DNA of 20,767 nucleotides from Candolleomyces eurysporus (GCA_027579435.1 JANBPK010001634.1:1-20767); one strand, 5' to 3'; shown: positions 1 through 9,383, numbered from the stretch's first letter. A program made the numbers and translations. Notes: generated by a model from the letters alone, not told the origin.

Positions 1-1303
1 TGTGCACAAAGCCCAAAGATGTCTTTCGATCCTCCTGATCTCGAGAAAAGAAAAAGGTAGCCCCAAGACAGTTGATGGTGGGGTCTGCAGCACGTTGTGC
101 CACAGTTATAGCCACTGTGGACTTGCCAATCCCAGCAATCCCATCAAGAATATACAGCGGAGGGTTATGGCCATCAGCAGTGGCACCAATCATCCAGCGC
201 CCAACATTAGCCAACAGGGTGGAGCGGGTGCCCTCAAANGCATGGCACGATCTTGGCCGCAACCGCCTGTGAGTCGTAAGCAGCGCCAGGAACCCGCTTG
301 AGTCGGTCAAGAGTAGAATCCTGCTTGCCCAGTTAATGAATTTCTTGATGAACAGACAGAGAACAAACCTCAGAGTGCCCTGCCCGGTCCCGAACAGCGC
401 TGAGGATGTCAGCCAAGACAATTGTTCCTGCAATATGATTTTCGATCTACCAAGGATGAATCACCTCAGCAAAGATTGTATAGCAGTGTCATAGAAACCT
501 ACCCAAAAGCAGTGCAAGAGTTCATCGAGGCTCTTATTTGCCTCCTTGAGAACTTCAACATTATCCTCCGCCAGAACATACGCCGTAAATCCCGTTGACC
601 TTTCCTTGTTTGCAGTCTCCAAAGTGGCCCATACCCCCCTGAAGCCAGACCCTAGTTACTGGAAGTTAGACCAAGTATTCGAAGAAAAATACGTACTCCA
701 CAAGACGTCCAATGCTATCGATCAGATCCTTCGACAGGGACGTTGTATCCTTCCCTTTGATAACGTTTACAATGCTGGAACCCAAGAGGTTGCAACGTTT
801 CTTCAGAATCTCCACCTCTTCCTTGTTTGAGTCGACTTTCTATGCAACACTTGAGCGACGTGCACGAAACAAAAATAGAATTTACGCATACCTCAATGAC
901 GTCCACCACTTTCAGCAATGCTTCAGCTGGACCTTTGAACGGCTCTGGAACGAGGGTAGCTGTGATACCCAGCGCAGCCTTGAATGTCCCCATCGCAATG
1001 GCCCGGACTTTGGAGGAACCTCCAGCATCTTGAGGCGTTGTTTCCCCCTCTCCCTCGGCCTTCGGCTTGCCTTGATCGAACAACGACTTGATACGCTTAT
1101 CCGCCTTGTGCATGCCCCTTTCCACCTTGGCCTTCCCTTTATCATACTTCTTCCCCACCCATCCTCTAAATCCCTTGGATGTACCGGGGGGGTTGACTGC
1201 CATCGGTGCCTGGCGTCGCAGCGCGAGACGGGATCGGTGTGTTACGCTCCGGATTGTCGGGAAGGCCACGATTGTCTCCTCCAGAGTGAGTAGATTCAGC
1301 CAT
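1..1303 (-). CDS. NLR-1: 5' part of a NACHT-WD40 NOD-like receptor (partial, apparent frameshift)
   Basis: This is the start of a fungal NOD-like receptor, a cytoplasmic STAND ATPase associated with nonself recognition. It reads leftward from the ATG at 1301-1303 (MAESTHSGG) and leaves the window inside the NACHT domain. Exon 1 (892-1303) encodes a basic segment (GFRGWVGKKYDKGK) and the amphipathic stretch AALGITATLVPEPFKGPAEA typical of agaric NLR N-termini, ending at a GTATGCG-like donor. Positions 1-240 match the P-loop-containing exon of NLR-2 with about nine differences. Compared with NLR-2 there is one extra G in a G7 run near 1184-1190, which ends the N-terminal frame at 1166; the downstream frame reopens as KGFRGWVGKKYDKG. 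An N at 239 is also an added base relative to NLR-2. The gene is either a pseudogene or the run is a sequencing error; the sequence cannot tell which. Confidence 0.8.
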
Positions 1304-1586
1304 ATCGATACGTTGGTAGGTTTGTTCGAAAAGCTCGGTTAGATCGCAAAGTGTCGACAGTGGATGGTGGTCCAAGTTCAAGTTGCGGTGAGAGCGCCCC
1401 GAAGCATTCCTGATGCTGATCATCGATGAGCATCCCGTGACTCTGCGGTTGGGCGTCTAACTTTGGGAGTCGAGTTCGGCCGATGTTTCGCGAGAGCCGA
1501 TATACTCTCGAGGTAATCCCGATGGCTGACGAATCACAGTCGAAAGATCCGATAAGATATCGCAACACTCGTCACAATAGACGTTA
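1304..1586. other. NLR-1 5' flank, shared with unit 2
   Basis: This non-coding stretch upstream of the NLR-1 start is conserved in unit 2 at about 12765-13045, including the AGTTCAAGTTGCGGTGAGAG segment and a GATAAGATATCGCA motif just before the transposon insertion point. It probably holds the NLR promoter and leader. I see no convincing TATA box. In unit 2 the NLR frame stays open upstream of the ATG for 93 codons, but conservation does not suggest that it is translated. Confidence 0.45.
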
Positions 1587-1698
1587 CAGTCGTTTGCAAA
1601 ATAAACTGCCAAACGATTTCGTCGGACGAGCGTGACTGATGGTCACAAAGCCCAATTCGGAACACAAGATCTGGAGGTGCGTCCTGACGCGTCGCGTG
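1587..1698 (+). repeat. Left terminal inverted repeat
   Basis: The outer 72 bp (1587-1658, from CAGTCGTTTGC to CCCAATTC) match the reverse complement of 2182-2253 with three differences. The inner part, including a GCGTCCTGA block near 1680, matches with small indels, so the full inverted repeat is roughly 110 bp. Confidence 0.88.
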
Positions 1699-1872
1699 TT
1701 GGACTCGCTTTTGTCACTGAGGAGCGTGGTTGTCCTCAATTCTTGTATAATTTACCATGATGAAGAGATAAAAAAAAATCATTGTTGAAGAATGTCATAG
1801 GTCAAGTCTGGTAGGCCAACTCGGGGATGCACAACCTTCCCGAAATTAGCACACTGAAAACCTTTGAAAAAA

Positions 1873-2019
1873 GGTGCCAAGCTTGTCTACCTTCCTCCCT
1901 ACTCACTTGATTTCATTCCCATTGAGCAGTCCTTCCACTCACTCAAGGAATGGCTTTGGAGGAATGAGAATAAAGCCTTGCACAATGATATCCATCCCTA
2001 CCTGGCTGTAGGCTATTGA
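1873..2019 (+). pseudogene. Remnant of a Tc1/mariner (DDE_3) transposase C-terminus
   Basis: The plus frame reads GAKLVYLPPYSLDFIPIEQS and then an LKEWLWRNENK-like stretch before a TGA at 2017-2019. The block LPPYSxDFxPIE is the hallmark around the last catalytic acidic residue of Tc1-like DDE transposases, usually LPPYSPDFNPIE. A stop lies shortly upstream at 1855-1857 and there is no room for the rest of the catalytic domain, so this is a fragment carried inside an internally deleted element. No start codon can be assigned. Confidence 0.8.
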
Positions 2020-2131
2020 GAACTGTGGCTATACTTCCCTGCAAGACATGTAACAGTATACCTATCCACTCATACTGTTAGCTCATACACAAGAACATCA
2101 CAATTCTGGGAAGTTGAACAACGAAATTGAG

Positions 2132-2253
2132 GCAGACGCAACGCCATCAGGACGCGTCTCCGGATCTTGCATTCTGGTTCTGAATTGGGCTTTGTGACCA
2201 TCAGTCACGGTCGTTCGACAAAATCGTTTGGCAGTTTATTTTGCAAACGACTG
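2132..2253 (-). repeat. Right terminal inverted repeat
   Basis: This is the reverse-complement partner of 1587-1698. The outer 72 bp are nearly identical, and the inner part (2132-2181) is recognisable but gapped. It ends exactly before the TA at 2254-2255. Confidence 0.88.
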
Positions 2254-2533
2254 TAACCCTCGAAACGACTAGGGTTCTGGAAATAGTAGATACAGCAGAT
2301 AGACACATGGGATCGAATCTCCAAAACGGCAAACGTACATCGAGATCGAGTCCACGACTCAAGCCGCAGGGCTCAAAATACCGAACCTGAGCCGCCTCGT
2401 CCGCGGAAGTCAAATGTGACTCTACGCAAAAAACAATCAGCCGTCCCGTCCGACTCAGGCGCAAAGACCAAAGAAGAGACGGAGAAGTAACGATCACCCA
2501 GCTCCCCAGCTCCCGCCTATGGTACCCTCCACG

Positions 2534-3785
2534 CTATCCAACAGCCGGGCATGTATAGAATCCGGCCGTATTCCAAGTGTTCGCATTCCGCTGGAAGGCA
2601 GAAAAGGTGAGGTCGATGGTCCGTTCGCACAATTCGGAGAATTTCGTCTTCGTCCGCGTATCGCATGATTTTGTCGGAGTCGCTGGTGTAGAGGGTGGTG
2701 ATGAAGGAGGAGTCTGTGGGCCGGTTTAGGTTGGTTTGGAGTGCGCAGGTTAGGATAGGGAGGGGTCGCCGCACAAGAGGGCAATTCAGAGAATTTGCTT
2801 CAGATGGGCAAAGAGTTCACCACATAGCACCGGGAGAGAAAGTTCGCCACCGAGCCTACCAAAACTTCGTCGTGAGACGTTGCCTGAAAATAAAATGAAA
2901 TCAATATTCAAAAGCTGAGATAAGCGACAGAATGACGCACCCTTTCCTCATAATCGCCCCTTTCGACACAAGGTACTGCAACCTATCAAGGACGCACAAC
3001 TCGTCAGAAGGCTACGAGAGCAGAGACATATAGGACATACCGATTTTTGCCAATAGCAGTTTTGATTTACGCAGGCCTTCTTAGCCGATCTTCCTGTTCC
3101 GCGGGCAACTCGACCTACTCGCAACAATGTAAACGCCCAAGGTCAACGATTGACCAATAAATCCGCACCTTCGTGATTGACGGTCTCGAATAGATAATCG
3201 TCAAAACCAAACTTCTCTTCGGCAACCCGTACCGCGCAGCACTGCGTATATGCGCCGGAAGGGCTAGCGATGAATAGAACTAGTTTTCCGAATTGTTTCT
3301 ACGAAATTCAAAGAGTCAGTATATTGGCCTTTGTGGAACGGGTCGGTAAGCCTTACCTCAGCACGTGGTGCATAGGCTGGTCGACTCTAGCGAGTAGCAT
3401 GAGAACCTAAGTCACGGAATCAGCAAACACCAGAATGGGAAGGTTGCACGAAACGCTGCCCACCTGGTCTGTGACACGGTAAAAGACTTCTTTCCGAAGC
3501 AAATTGGCCGGTGTCGACAGCTATCCACTGATCAGTCCAACGGTAGGATCGCGAGGTCTTTGACGTTGAAGCAAGTGAAAATTTGGCAGCCTTTCGCGAC
3601 CCAAGCTGCTGGGACAGTGAGCCGGACCTCCGCCATGTCTAGGAGATTAAGAATCGTTGGAATCGGTATACTCCATGCAAGCCGAGGTACTGACTGAGAG
3701 CAACGACAACTCCGTTGTCCCTGGTGATCTGACTCTTAGTGCGGGCGAGGAAGTCAATGATGAGGTCGATGGGTCTCCTCCCAGG
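2534..3785 (-). pseudogene. Hsp70-like ATPase pseudogene, unit 1
   Basis: Exons on the minus strand resemble fungal Hsp70-like proteins with an actin-type ATPase fold, distinct from the canonical chaperone. From the 5' end the fragments are PGRRPIDLIIDFL (to 3785), AEVRLTVPAAWVAKGCQI, FTCFNVKDL, KQFGKLV, SAARYGLPKRSLV, VELPAEQEDRLRRPA, LQYLVSKGAIMRKG, QRLTTKFW and FITTLYTSDSDKIMRYADED. They are separated by short GT-AG introns, for example one beginning GTAAGG near 3356. It is broken: about 617 bp of the ATPase core is missing at the junction near 3580, a base is lost in the FTCFN exon, a TAA replaces the Tyr codon after LRRPA, and the last exon shifts frame before its stop at 2534-2536. It lies just upstream of NLR-1 on the same strand. 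A protein product is very unlikely. Confidence 0.72.
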
Positions 3786-3815
3786 CTATCTGTGGCCAAA
3801 CATGAGTCAGTGAGC

Positions 3816-4690
3816 ATGGGTGTTCATGTGGAAGAAGACGCGAACGGATTTGCTTACCAGAACCTCGGGCAACCGAGGCCTCGAGGAGCCAGCCATGGCT
3901 TGCATTCCTCGACTCAAGACCGTAGTGGGGATCTGGAAAAGCGGACGGTCTGCTGAGAATTGGATTTTGGAAGGAGGCAGATTTAGCATACCTTGCGGGA
4001 GTTTTCAAGCAATCTGCTGCACTGTCATAGCAATAACCGTGGACAACAACTGAGAACGTACTGCCTAGCCCCATCACAGCCCACGTCAGCAACGAACTTG
4101 CAACCAAAGTACTAAATATCGAGCGCTGAACAAGATCCATTGACACCGATACCTTCCCCTCTTCCACAACCTTCTTAGCGAAGGCCGGGAATGCGGACGA
4201 ATGCCGTTGGTGTTATGACTGAACGAGGACGGCAGAGCCGGGGGCGAGTGCGATATCGAATAGACCGTGAGCTGGGACGCTCTCGACGAACCCGAGCCTC
4301 TCCAACCTAGGCTACGATCCGCGCCATCCAACTATTCCGAGGTCCGAGCTATTGCAAGAGGCCGAGCGGTGACGTCATCCGCCAACCTAGCCAAGCAGGC
4401 ACAAACTCTCCTCGTCTCAACCTCACACCCTACTGCTGCAGAAGCTCACCATGATGGCATCTTCTTACCCCTTTCGCCTGTCTCAAGTGCGTGAATAAAC
4501 CTACCTTACACTCCCCTCTCCAGCGGCAGCAGGGCATATCACCTCCACTTGGTACACACGACAGGTACGTCCTTGAACGACTCCAGTGTACGTCCGAATG
4601 TTCTGACCAGCTCTGCTCCATCAAAGCCTTCAAGACGGGTAGTCATCCTGCCATCACAGTGAGTCTGTAGCCGACTGTTTCTTGCCTACG
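3816..4690. other. Unit 1-specific segment with unassigned exon-like frames
   Basis: Homology to unit 2 stops near 3815 and resumes near 4730. In unit 2 the corresponding place holds only about 330 bp, with the Pop8-like first exon. On the minus strand about 3992-4200 is an open exon-like stretch containing FAKKVVEEGKVSVSMDLVQR and a hydrophobic run (FSTLVASSLLTWAVMGLG), ending at a plausible GTATGC donor. A further open stretch, about 3848-3950, ends at a GTAAGC donor. These may be 5' exons of the Hsp70-like gene or part of another gene. I do not recognise the protein. Confidence 0.4.
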
Positions 4691-4782
4691 TTCTGACGAT
4701 GAAACAGAGAGACGTTATCTTCTATTTTTCCAAGCCTCATCCGGCTGCCTCGGTTGACGGAGGTCACGGCGGATGGATATAA
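4451..4782 (+). CDS. Possible small spliced gene, unknown product (weak)
   Basis: A plus-strand model of three exons is possible: 4451-4486 (starting MMASSYPFRLSQ), 4524-4658 (containing YVLERLQCTSECSDQLCSIK) and 4708-4782 (RDVIFYFSKPHPAASVDGG, stop TAA). The second intron (4659-4707) has a good GTGAGT donor and CAG acceptor, but the first would be only 37 bp, which is very short. The last exon runs into sequence homologous to the Pop8-like second exon in another frame, so the end may be a chance fusion. There is no copy in unit 2 for comparison. I assign no function, and this may not be a gene. Confidence 0.2.
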
Positions 4783-4830
4783 TTGATCCCTCGTGCGTCT
4801 TGCCCTTCTCCAAGAACGAATGCTTGTCAT
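4735..4830 (+). pseudogene. 3' remnant of the Pop8-like gene, unit 1
   Basis: This stretch aligns with the second exon of the intact Pop8-like gene (about 15600-15700). It shares GGCTGCCTCGGT, CGGATGGAT, ATCCCTCG and CTTCTCCAAGAACGAATGC in the same order. The first exon and the splice acceptor are absent; unrelated sequence (3816-4690) lies upstream instead. It cannot encode the protein and marks a rearrangement breakpoint in unit 1. Confidence 0.65.
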
Positions 4831-4972
4831 TAACGGCCTCGCTCGTCGACAGGACTATCTTTGGGCAGCTGTGTTTGCGACGCATTTTGAAGCCAGGCGG
4901 CCACATCGTCTACCACCTCAACGAGCACTTCCACACCCGCAACCGCGACCACAGCATCCATTGCTGGCTCCA

Positions 4973-6051
4973 TGGACATACAAAGGCTGCTACGACGACC
5001 CTACCACTAACCGCGTCCTCTACGACGGTGTCTCCACCTCGGAGACCAGCAACACGATCTCAAGTGCCCCGCTACCTGCGTCAGCCAAGGCTTTGCCTTT
5101 GGAGGTGTCGAGTACGGAAGGGAATGTTACTGTGGAGCGAAGCTTCGAGACGGAGCTGTCCTCAATTTGAATGGGTATGTCGTGTGCCGGAAACTGTGAG
5201 TCCTACCTATTTTTGTATCATGAGGAGATACTAATGTTTATTCTTGGCTGCAGAGACATGTGGAAACGACAACCGACTCGCTATCTACTCCCGCCCTTCA
5301 ACCACTGGGACGACTCCAGCGCCTACTATGACCTCTGTTAACGGCATAACCCAACAAGGATGCTACCCCGATAATACCAATCAGCGAATCCTGTACAATG
5401 GAAGATCCCCTTCAGCACGATATTCAAGTGCCTGTCGACATGTGGGGTACGATTTTGGCGGTGTTGAGTGCGGGAAAGAGTGTCATCGCGGAAGCGTCAT
5501 CCGAAGCGGAGTGTCGCAGCTGGGTCGGATTCGCAGTGTGGTATGGCGTGTAGTGGCAACGGTGGGTGTTCTTTCCTTGCTTTGAATGTCATTGATAGCT
5601 GATTGCTTTGCTTTCCAGCGAACGAGAAATCCGGTGACGGGAATAGGATTGCGATCTATTCCATGCTGTCGTCGTCGTCAAGTAGTAGCGCGACAACAAC
5701 CACGACCACCACCTCGACCACCAGTACTGGTAACATCGACACTGCCGATCGAAAGCTACGAGGATACACTACCTCGAGCAGCTCGATGACGATGGAGAGG
5801 TGTTTGATTGGAGTGTGGATTCGAGTTTTCTGCGACCCGGAATGGGGGTGCAGTGTTTCTGTGGGAATGAAGTATTCAAATCGGGGTCGTTGGGATCTCA
5901 GACGAGTGCCGGGGAGTGTAGTATGAAGTGTCCAGGTACGCTTTCGGTCTTGTGTCAATAGATACCTCTGTGTTCTGACGATAGATCCTGGGTTGCTATA
6001 GGTAATTCGGCTCAGAATTGCGGTGCTGGGTGGGGGAATAGTCCATCATGA
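4973..6051 (+). pseudogene. Multi-WSC-domain protein pseudogene, unit 1
   Basis: WSC domains are cysteine-rich carbohydrate-binding modules of secreted or wall-associated fungal proteins. Three are visible. WSC1 starts at 4973 (WTYKGCYDDPTTNRVLYDG) and continues in another frame as FAFGGVEYGRECYCG. WSC2 lies at about 5350-5540 (QQGCYPDNTNQRILYNG, then YDFGGVECGKECHRG). WSC3 follows a Ser/Thr-rich linker (MTMERCL, then GVQCFCGNEVFKSGS) and ends GNSAQNCGAGWGNSPS at the stop 6049-6051. Introns with GT-AG ends separate the domains. Frame is lost in WSC1 (one C fewer in ATCTCAAG than in unit 2), WSC2 and WSC3. No signal peptide is recognisable upstream, where Pop8-like remnant sequence lies. Confidence 0.75.
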
Positions 6052-6961
6052 TGTCTCGATGATACCCTCCCTTTCGCATTTTCTTTTCTTTCCAACTTTG
6101 TTGTAAATGCGTCAAAGCGCTGGTGTACGCTCACTGAATGAAAACGATATCAAATTTATCCCAGTTCATGCTCTCCGGGAGAAGAGTCGCTGCAGCCCAC
6201 GACGGATAATAGGAAGCCACAATCGGAGGTCCCACCCCGCCTAACTTTGCCTCCTTGTCCTACTTAAACCACAAAAGACGAGCAGCAGGATGCGCTACAG
6301 CAAGCTGCGTAAGACCTTCTCCCAAAAACTCTAATGTGAAGCATGAGGCGAAGGGTGTTTTTTTGAAGAAGGCCAATAGGACAGGGTGGCCCCTCGTCCC
6401 CTTGGTGTCGAGTATCAAGCACAAGGACTCGTTCAAGCCCGCCTTTCACCCGTCGATCACCGTATCTTTAATCCAGCCGTTTGGAACCAGAGAGACCATT
6501 AGAGCATGGCAAGGTGGGAACGTCAGAGTCAATTCCCCAGTGTCTTGACGGAGGGACGAGTAGAAGGAGAGAAACTGCAGCAACTGTGAGAGGTCGGGAG
6601 TGGGGAAAGCTTGGATACGACGCCAGGACTCCCGTCTGCATAGACCAACCATGGAAGCTTCTCAAAGGACGATCGCGGTGAGGTTCGAGCCGTTCCCCGA
6701 CGCTATTTCCTCCGCGCACAGCCACTCAACTACCCCCGATCATCGGTTTGACTTGACCTGACTCTTTTCCACTCGCCTCTGCCCAGCCATAGGCTTTCTC
6801 TTCCTCTCATCCGCTCTGATTACCGCACCAGAAGGCTCTTTAAAGGCAAGAAACCCAAGCACCGGCTAAATAACACAAATCTGACACGTTGTTTCATATC
6901 AGCAGTCGAAAAGGTTCCTGGGGATCCTGTTCGAGTGCGGACGCTCCAGTCAGTCTAAAAG
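6052..6961. other. Intergenic region between WSC pseudogene and La gene, unit 1
   Basis: The first part (6052-6370) and the last part (about 6760-6961) are conserved with 17261-17868 of unit 2, including TTTTCTTTTCTTTCCAACTT and CTTTTCCACTCGCCT. The middle, about 6390-6750, is much longer than the unit 2 counterpart and has no match there. It has no inverted termini or coding similarity that I can see. The conserved block next to the La gene, with GGCTCTTTAAAGGC near 6835, probably contains the La promoter. Confidence 0.45.
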
Positions 6962-7020
6962 ATGGCCGAATCTACGGCTACACCACTGTCTCGACCACCA
7001 TTTGAGGTGCTGGCAGATCT

Positions 7021-8553
7021 ATGGTCGTCAGCCCCATCGCACCCGCCGGAGACATCGAGAAGGCGAAGAAACAAGGTGTGGGCTCCCACTGCAATTCAGT
7101 CCGAGAGTTTCCTGACGATTTCACAGTGGAGTTTTACTTTGCCGACTCCAACTTGCCCTACGACAAGTGCGTCGTCTGTCTCTACGTAGTCCGCTTCATT
7201 CACTCAATCTCTCGCTTCTAGGTTTATGTGGACGCTCTACTCCAAAGACCCTGACCACTGGATCCTCATCTCCACCATCGCCTCATTCAAACGCATGCGC
7301 GAATACACATCGCACGGCTCCGAATGGCTCGTCTCCGCCCTACGCTCCTCCACCTTCCTCGAAGTCAACTCCACCGGTGACAAAGTCCGCCGAACGACCG
7401 AAGTCAAGGAACCCAAGGACGCCTTCGAGCGCAGCGTCTACGCCAAAGGTTTCCCGGAGGACGAGGATGCGACTCTGCAGCAGCGCCTGGAAGCGTTTTT
7501 CACCACGTACGGCGTTATCAACTCTGTCAGGATGCGGAGGGACGAGAACAAAAAGTTCAAGGCCTCCGTCTTCGCAGAATTCGCAGATTTCGAGACGGTG
7601 GACAAGTTCTTGAAGGCCGAGCCCAAACCCACATTCGAGGGAAAAGAACTCCTCATTATGTCCAAGGTGGACTATTGCGACATGAAAATCAAGGAGAAGG
7701 GGTTGACGGGCAAGGCTGCCGTGCACAGGAGAGAAATTCTCGCCAAGGGACGTGGGTTCGACGCGTTCAAGGAGATGAAGAGTGGGGCAGACAAACCAAA
7801 ACAGCACAACGAAGCCATCCTCGAGTACATCGGCAACCGAATCACCATCCGCAGGGATTACGAAGGCAACGGCTCGGTTGACCCTGAAGATGTTCCTTTC
7901 GTCCGAGGTGCGACGTTGCGGTTCGATGGGTGCGGAGGCGACTGCACTTGGAGCGATGTCAAGGATCCATTGAAGGAAAAGTTTGATGGGAGGCCACCAT
8001 ATATCAAGTATTCCCGGGGAGACGACTTTGGGTTGGTTGGGTTCCACAAGGCCCTCACGGAAGAAGAGATCAGCTCTGTGAAGGAGTTGGTGAAGAAGGT
8101 GAACGAGAAGGAGGTTACATGGAGTTTGCCTTCGGGTTTGTCCCATTTTCCGCTTTCTAACAGTCAGTCACTAATTTCGTTTCAGAGGACGACGAAAAGG
8201 CTTTCCAAATAGAACGAGCACAAGTCGCCGCCAAAAGCGCCTTCATCCAACTTGACAAAACCACCGGCAAGGGCTCGCATGGCACAGGTCGTGGAGGTAG
8301 AGGCGGACGTGGCAGTCGTGGCGGTCGTGGAGGAGGCGGTCGTGGAGGAGGTGGATGCGGTGGAGGCCGTGACTCCAAGCCCACTGCTGCTGCTGAAGGT
8401 GCTGAAAAGACCAACGCGGAAGCGGGCGAGAAGAGGAAGCGAGGCGTTGAGGGTGGGCCATATGCGGGAACGAGAGGCACCAATGCTCCTCCTGCATTAG
8501 CCAGGAGCGAGAGTGCAACCAAAAAACAAAAGGTCGATGGAGAGTCATCCTAA
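7021..8553 (+). CDS. La-type RNA-binding protein (Lhp1 homologue), intact copy
   Basis: La proteins bind the 3' oligo(U) of new RNA polymerase III transcripts and protect them in the nucleus. The model is join(7021..7075, 7127..7166, 7222..8135, 8186..8553): 458 codons with GT-AG introns of 51, 55 and 50 bp. The La motif is at about residues 14-92 (VEFYFADSNLPYDKFMW). RRM1 follows, with RNP2-like SVYAKGF (about 103-109) and RNP1-like KASVFAEF (about 145-152). A C-terminal xRRM-like domain lies at about 259-335 (GATLRFDGCGGDCTWSDV, PPYIKYSRGDDFG). Last come an RGG-rich tract and a basic tail with GEKRKRG. The ATG at 7021 is chosen because it is the only one in frame with the La motif; the conserved upstream ATG at 6962 is out of frame. 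It is the only intact La copy in the window. Confidence 0.9.
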
Positions 8554-8707
8554 ATCAAGCCAAATGTATCTACTTTAGTTACCCAGTACTCTGTATCAAC
8601 ATTGCGACCGTTCCTGTGGCCTGCCTGAGCATCCGAAATTCGAAATATTGGCAACATTTTTTATTTTTGACCCTTATTAAGGCAGAAGCTTGCTACCTCC
8701 AACCATA
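8554..8707. other. La 3' flank, conserved in unit 2
   Basis: The 3' flank of the intact La gene aligns with about 19429-19571 of unit 2 (AACATTGCGAC, TTCCTG, GCAACATTTT, GAAGCTTGCTACCTCCAAC). It likely contains the La 3' UTR and leads directly into the start of the degenerate Pop8-like copy. Confidence 0.4.
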
Positions 8708-8885
8708 ATGAGCTCGCCCCCATGACCAAGCACTGCATCCATCATTCCACCGCACAATGATGCATTACGACTATGAGAACCACTCTCAACACACTAGACC
8801 AAGCTGTGCGGTTACATCAACTGCCAACATCGGTGTTATTTGGTTGGCAAAAACTGAGAAGGACATGGTGTTGAGGATGCATTCA
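8708..8885 (+). pseudogene. Degenerate Pop8-like first exon, unit 1 (downstream of La)
   Basis: This aligns with the first exon of the Pop8-like gene at 15312-15514. The ATG and MSSPP start are kept (ATGAGCTCGCCCCCATGA), followed at once by a stop. Further matches include TTCCA, GATGCATTACGACT, TGCCAACATCGGTGTT and ACATGGTGTTGAGGATGCATTC. The flank just upstream of the ATG (CTACCTCCAAC) also resembles the intact copy (CATCTCCAAC). Stops and frame changes rule out a protein. Confidence 0.68.
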
Positions 8886-9383
8886 GTATAAGTAGTGCTT
8901 GATACTTGGATTTCATGTGTACTAACGCCTGGTTGCTGCAGTGAATTGTAATGCTCCTCCAAAGGTTCTTGCTGCAGCTGTGAACTCCATGAACAACAGA
9001 CTGGGTTGATTGGAGTGTTGTCATGTGAGTGAAGTGACAACCAACAAAACCAGTGGAATATTCAACCACCCATGTCAGGTAGAAACCCTGATTGCAAGCT
9101 CCAGTATCACCTACTGAGCTCAAACTATGACACTCAGCACTCACAAAAAAATAGAGTGACCTGGAGTTCAGGTTACGTTGTCCAAGTTGGCATCCACCAA
9201 ATTATAGGATAAATGCCTTGAACTACCCTGAACTGGAAATAGAGTATCCAATATTGGCATAATTTACAAAGAAGAGCAAGAAATTGAATTCATGGTAAAT
9301 ACTACATGTACAAGAAGCAACAGTGACAGTAAGAATCATATTCAGGGTCTAAATCTGAGAAAATATGGATTGATAATGATGCT
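8886..9383. other. Spacer between Pop8-like remnant and NLR-2 3' end
   Basis: The stretch is alignable with about 19768-20258 of unit 2 (GGTTGCTGCAG/GGTTGCTACAG, AAGGTTCTTG, GTTGCAGCTGTG), so it is part of the repeated unit. Open frames here differ between units and carry no recognisable domain. It is visibly richer in A and T than the La and WSC regions and includes the 3' flank of NLR-2. I see no gene in it. Confidence 0.4.

Larger units (their letters stand above)
1587..2253. mobile_element. Non-autonomous Tc1/mariner-type DNA transposon
   Basis: The element begins CAGTCGTTTGC and ends GCAAACGACTG, and is flanked on both sides by TA (1585-1586 and 2254-2255), the target duplication of the Tc1/mariner superfamily. 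The terminal 72 bp match as inverted repeats with three mismatches by hand, and a weaker match continues to about 110 bp. At 667 bp it is too short for a full transposase. Inside, a plus-strand remnant resembles the C-terminal DDE_3 region of Tc1-like transposases. The equivalent place in unit 2 (near 13042-13055) has no insertion, so the element probably arrived after the duplication. It would need a transposase supplied from elsewhere. Confidence 0.88.

Noticed and set aside
546..830. Plus-strand frame conserved in both units (also 11987-12307)
   Set aside because: It is the antisense of NLR exons and introns; similarity follows from NLR conservation.
2311..2490. Small plus-strand frame ending KEETEK, with a relative at 13077-13289
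   Set aside because: There is no start codon in unit 1, and about one third of the residues differ between units, so there is no sign of protein-level constraint.
2800..3020. Alternative minus frame reading EERATSHDEVLVGS to a TGA at 2800
   Set aside because: The other frame gives LQYLVSKGA and QRLTTKF, conserved in both units and matching Hsp70-like proteins, so this frame is a shadow.
5650..5720. GTCGTCGTCGTC-type simple repeat (also near 16560)
   Set aside because: It encodes the Ser/Thr-rich linker of the WSC protein; it is not a separate element or CRISPR-like array.
7340..8146. Long minus-strand open frame of 268 codons opposite the La gene
   Set aside because: It is antisense to conserved La and RRM codons, has no domain pattern, and its frame is not kept in unit 2.
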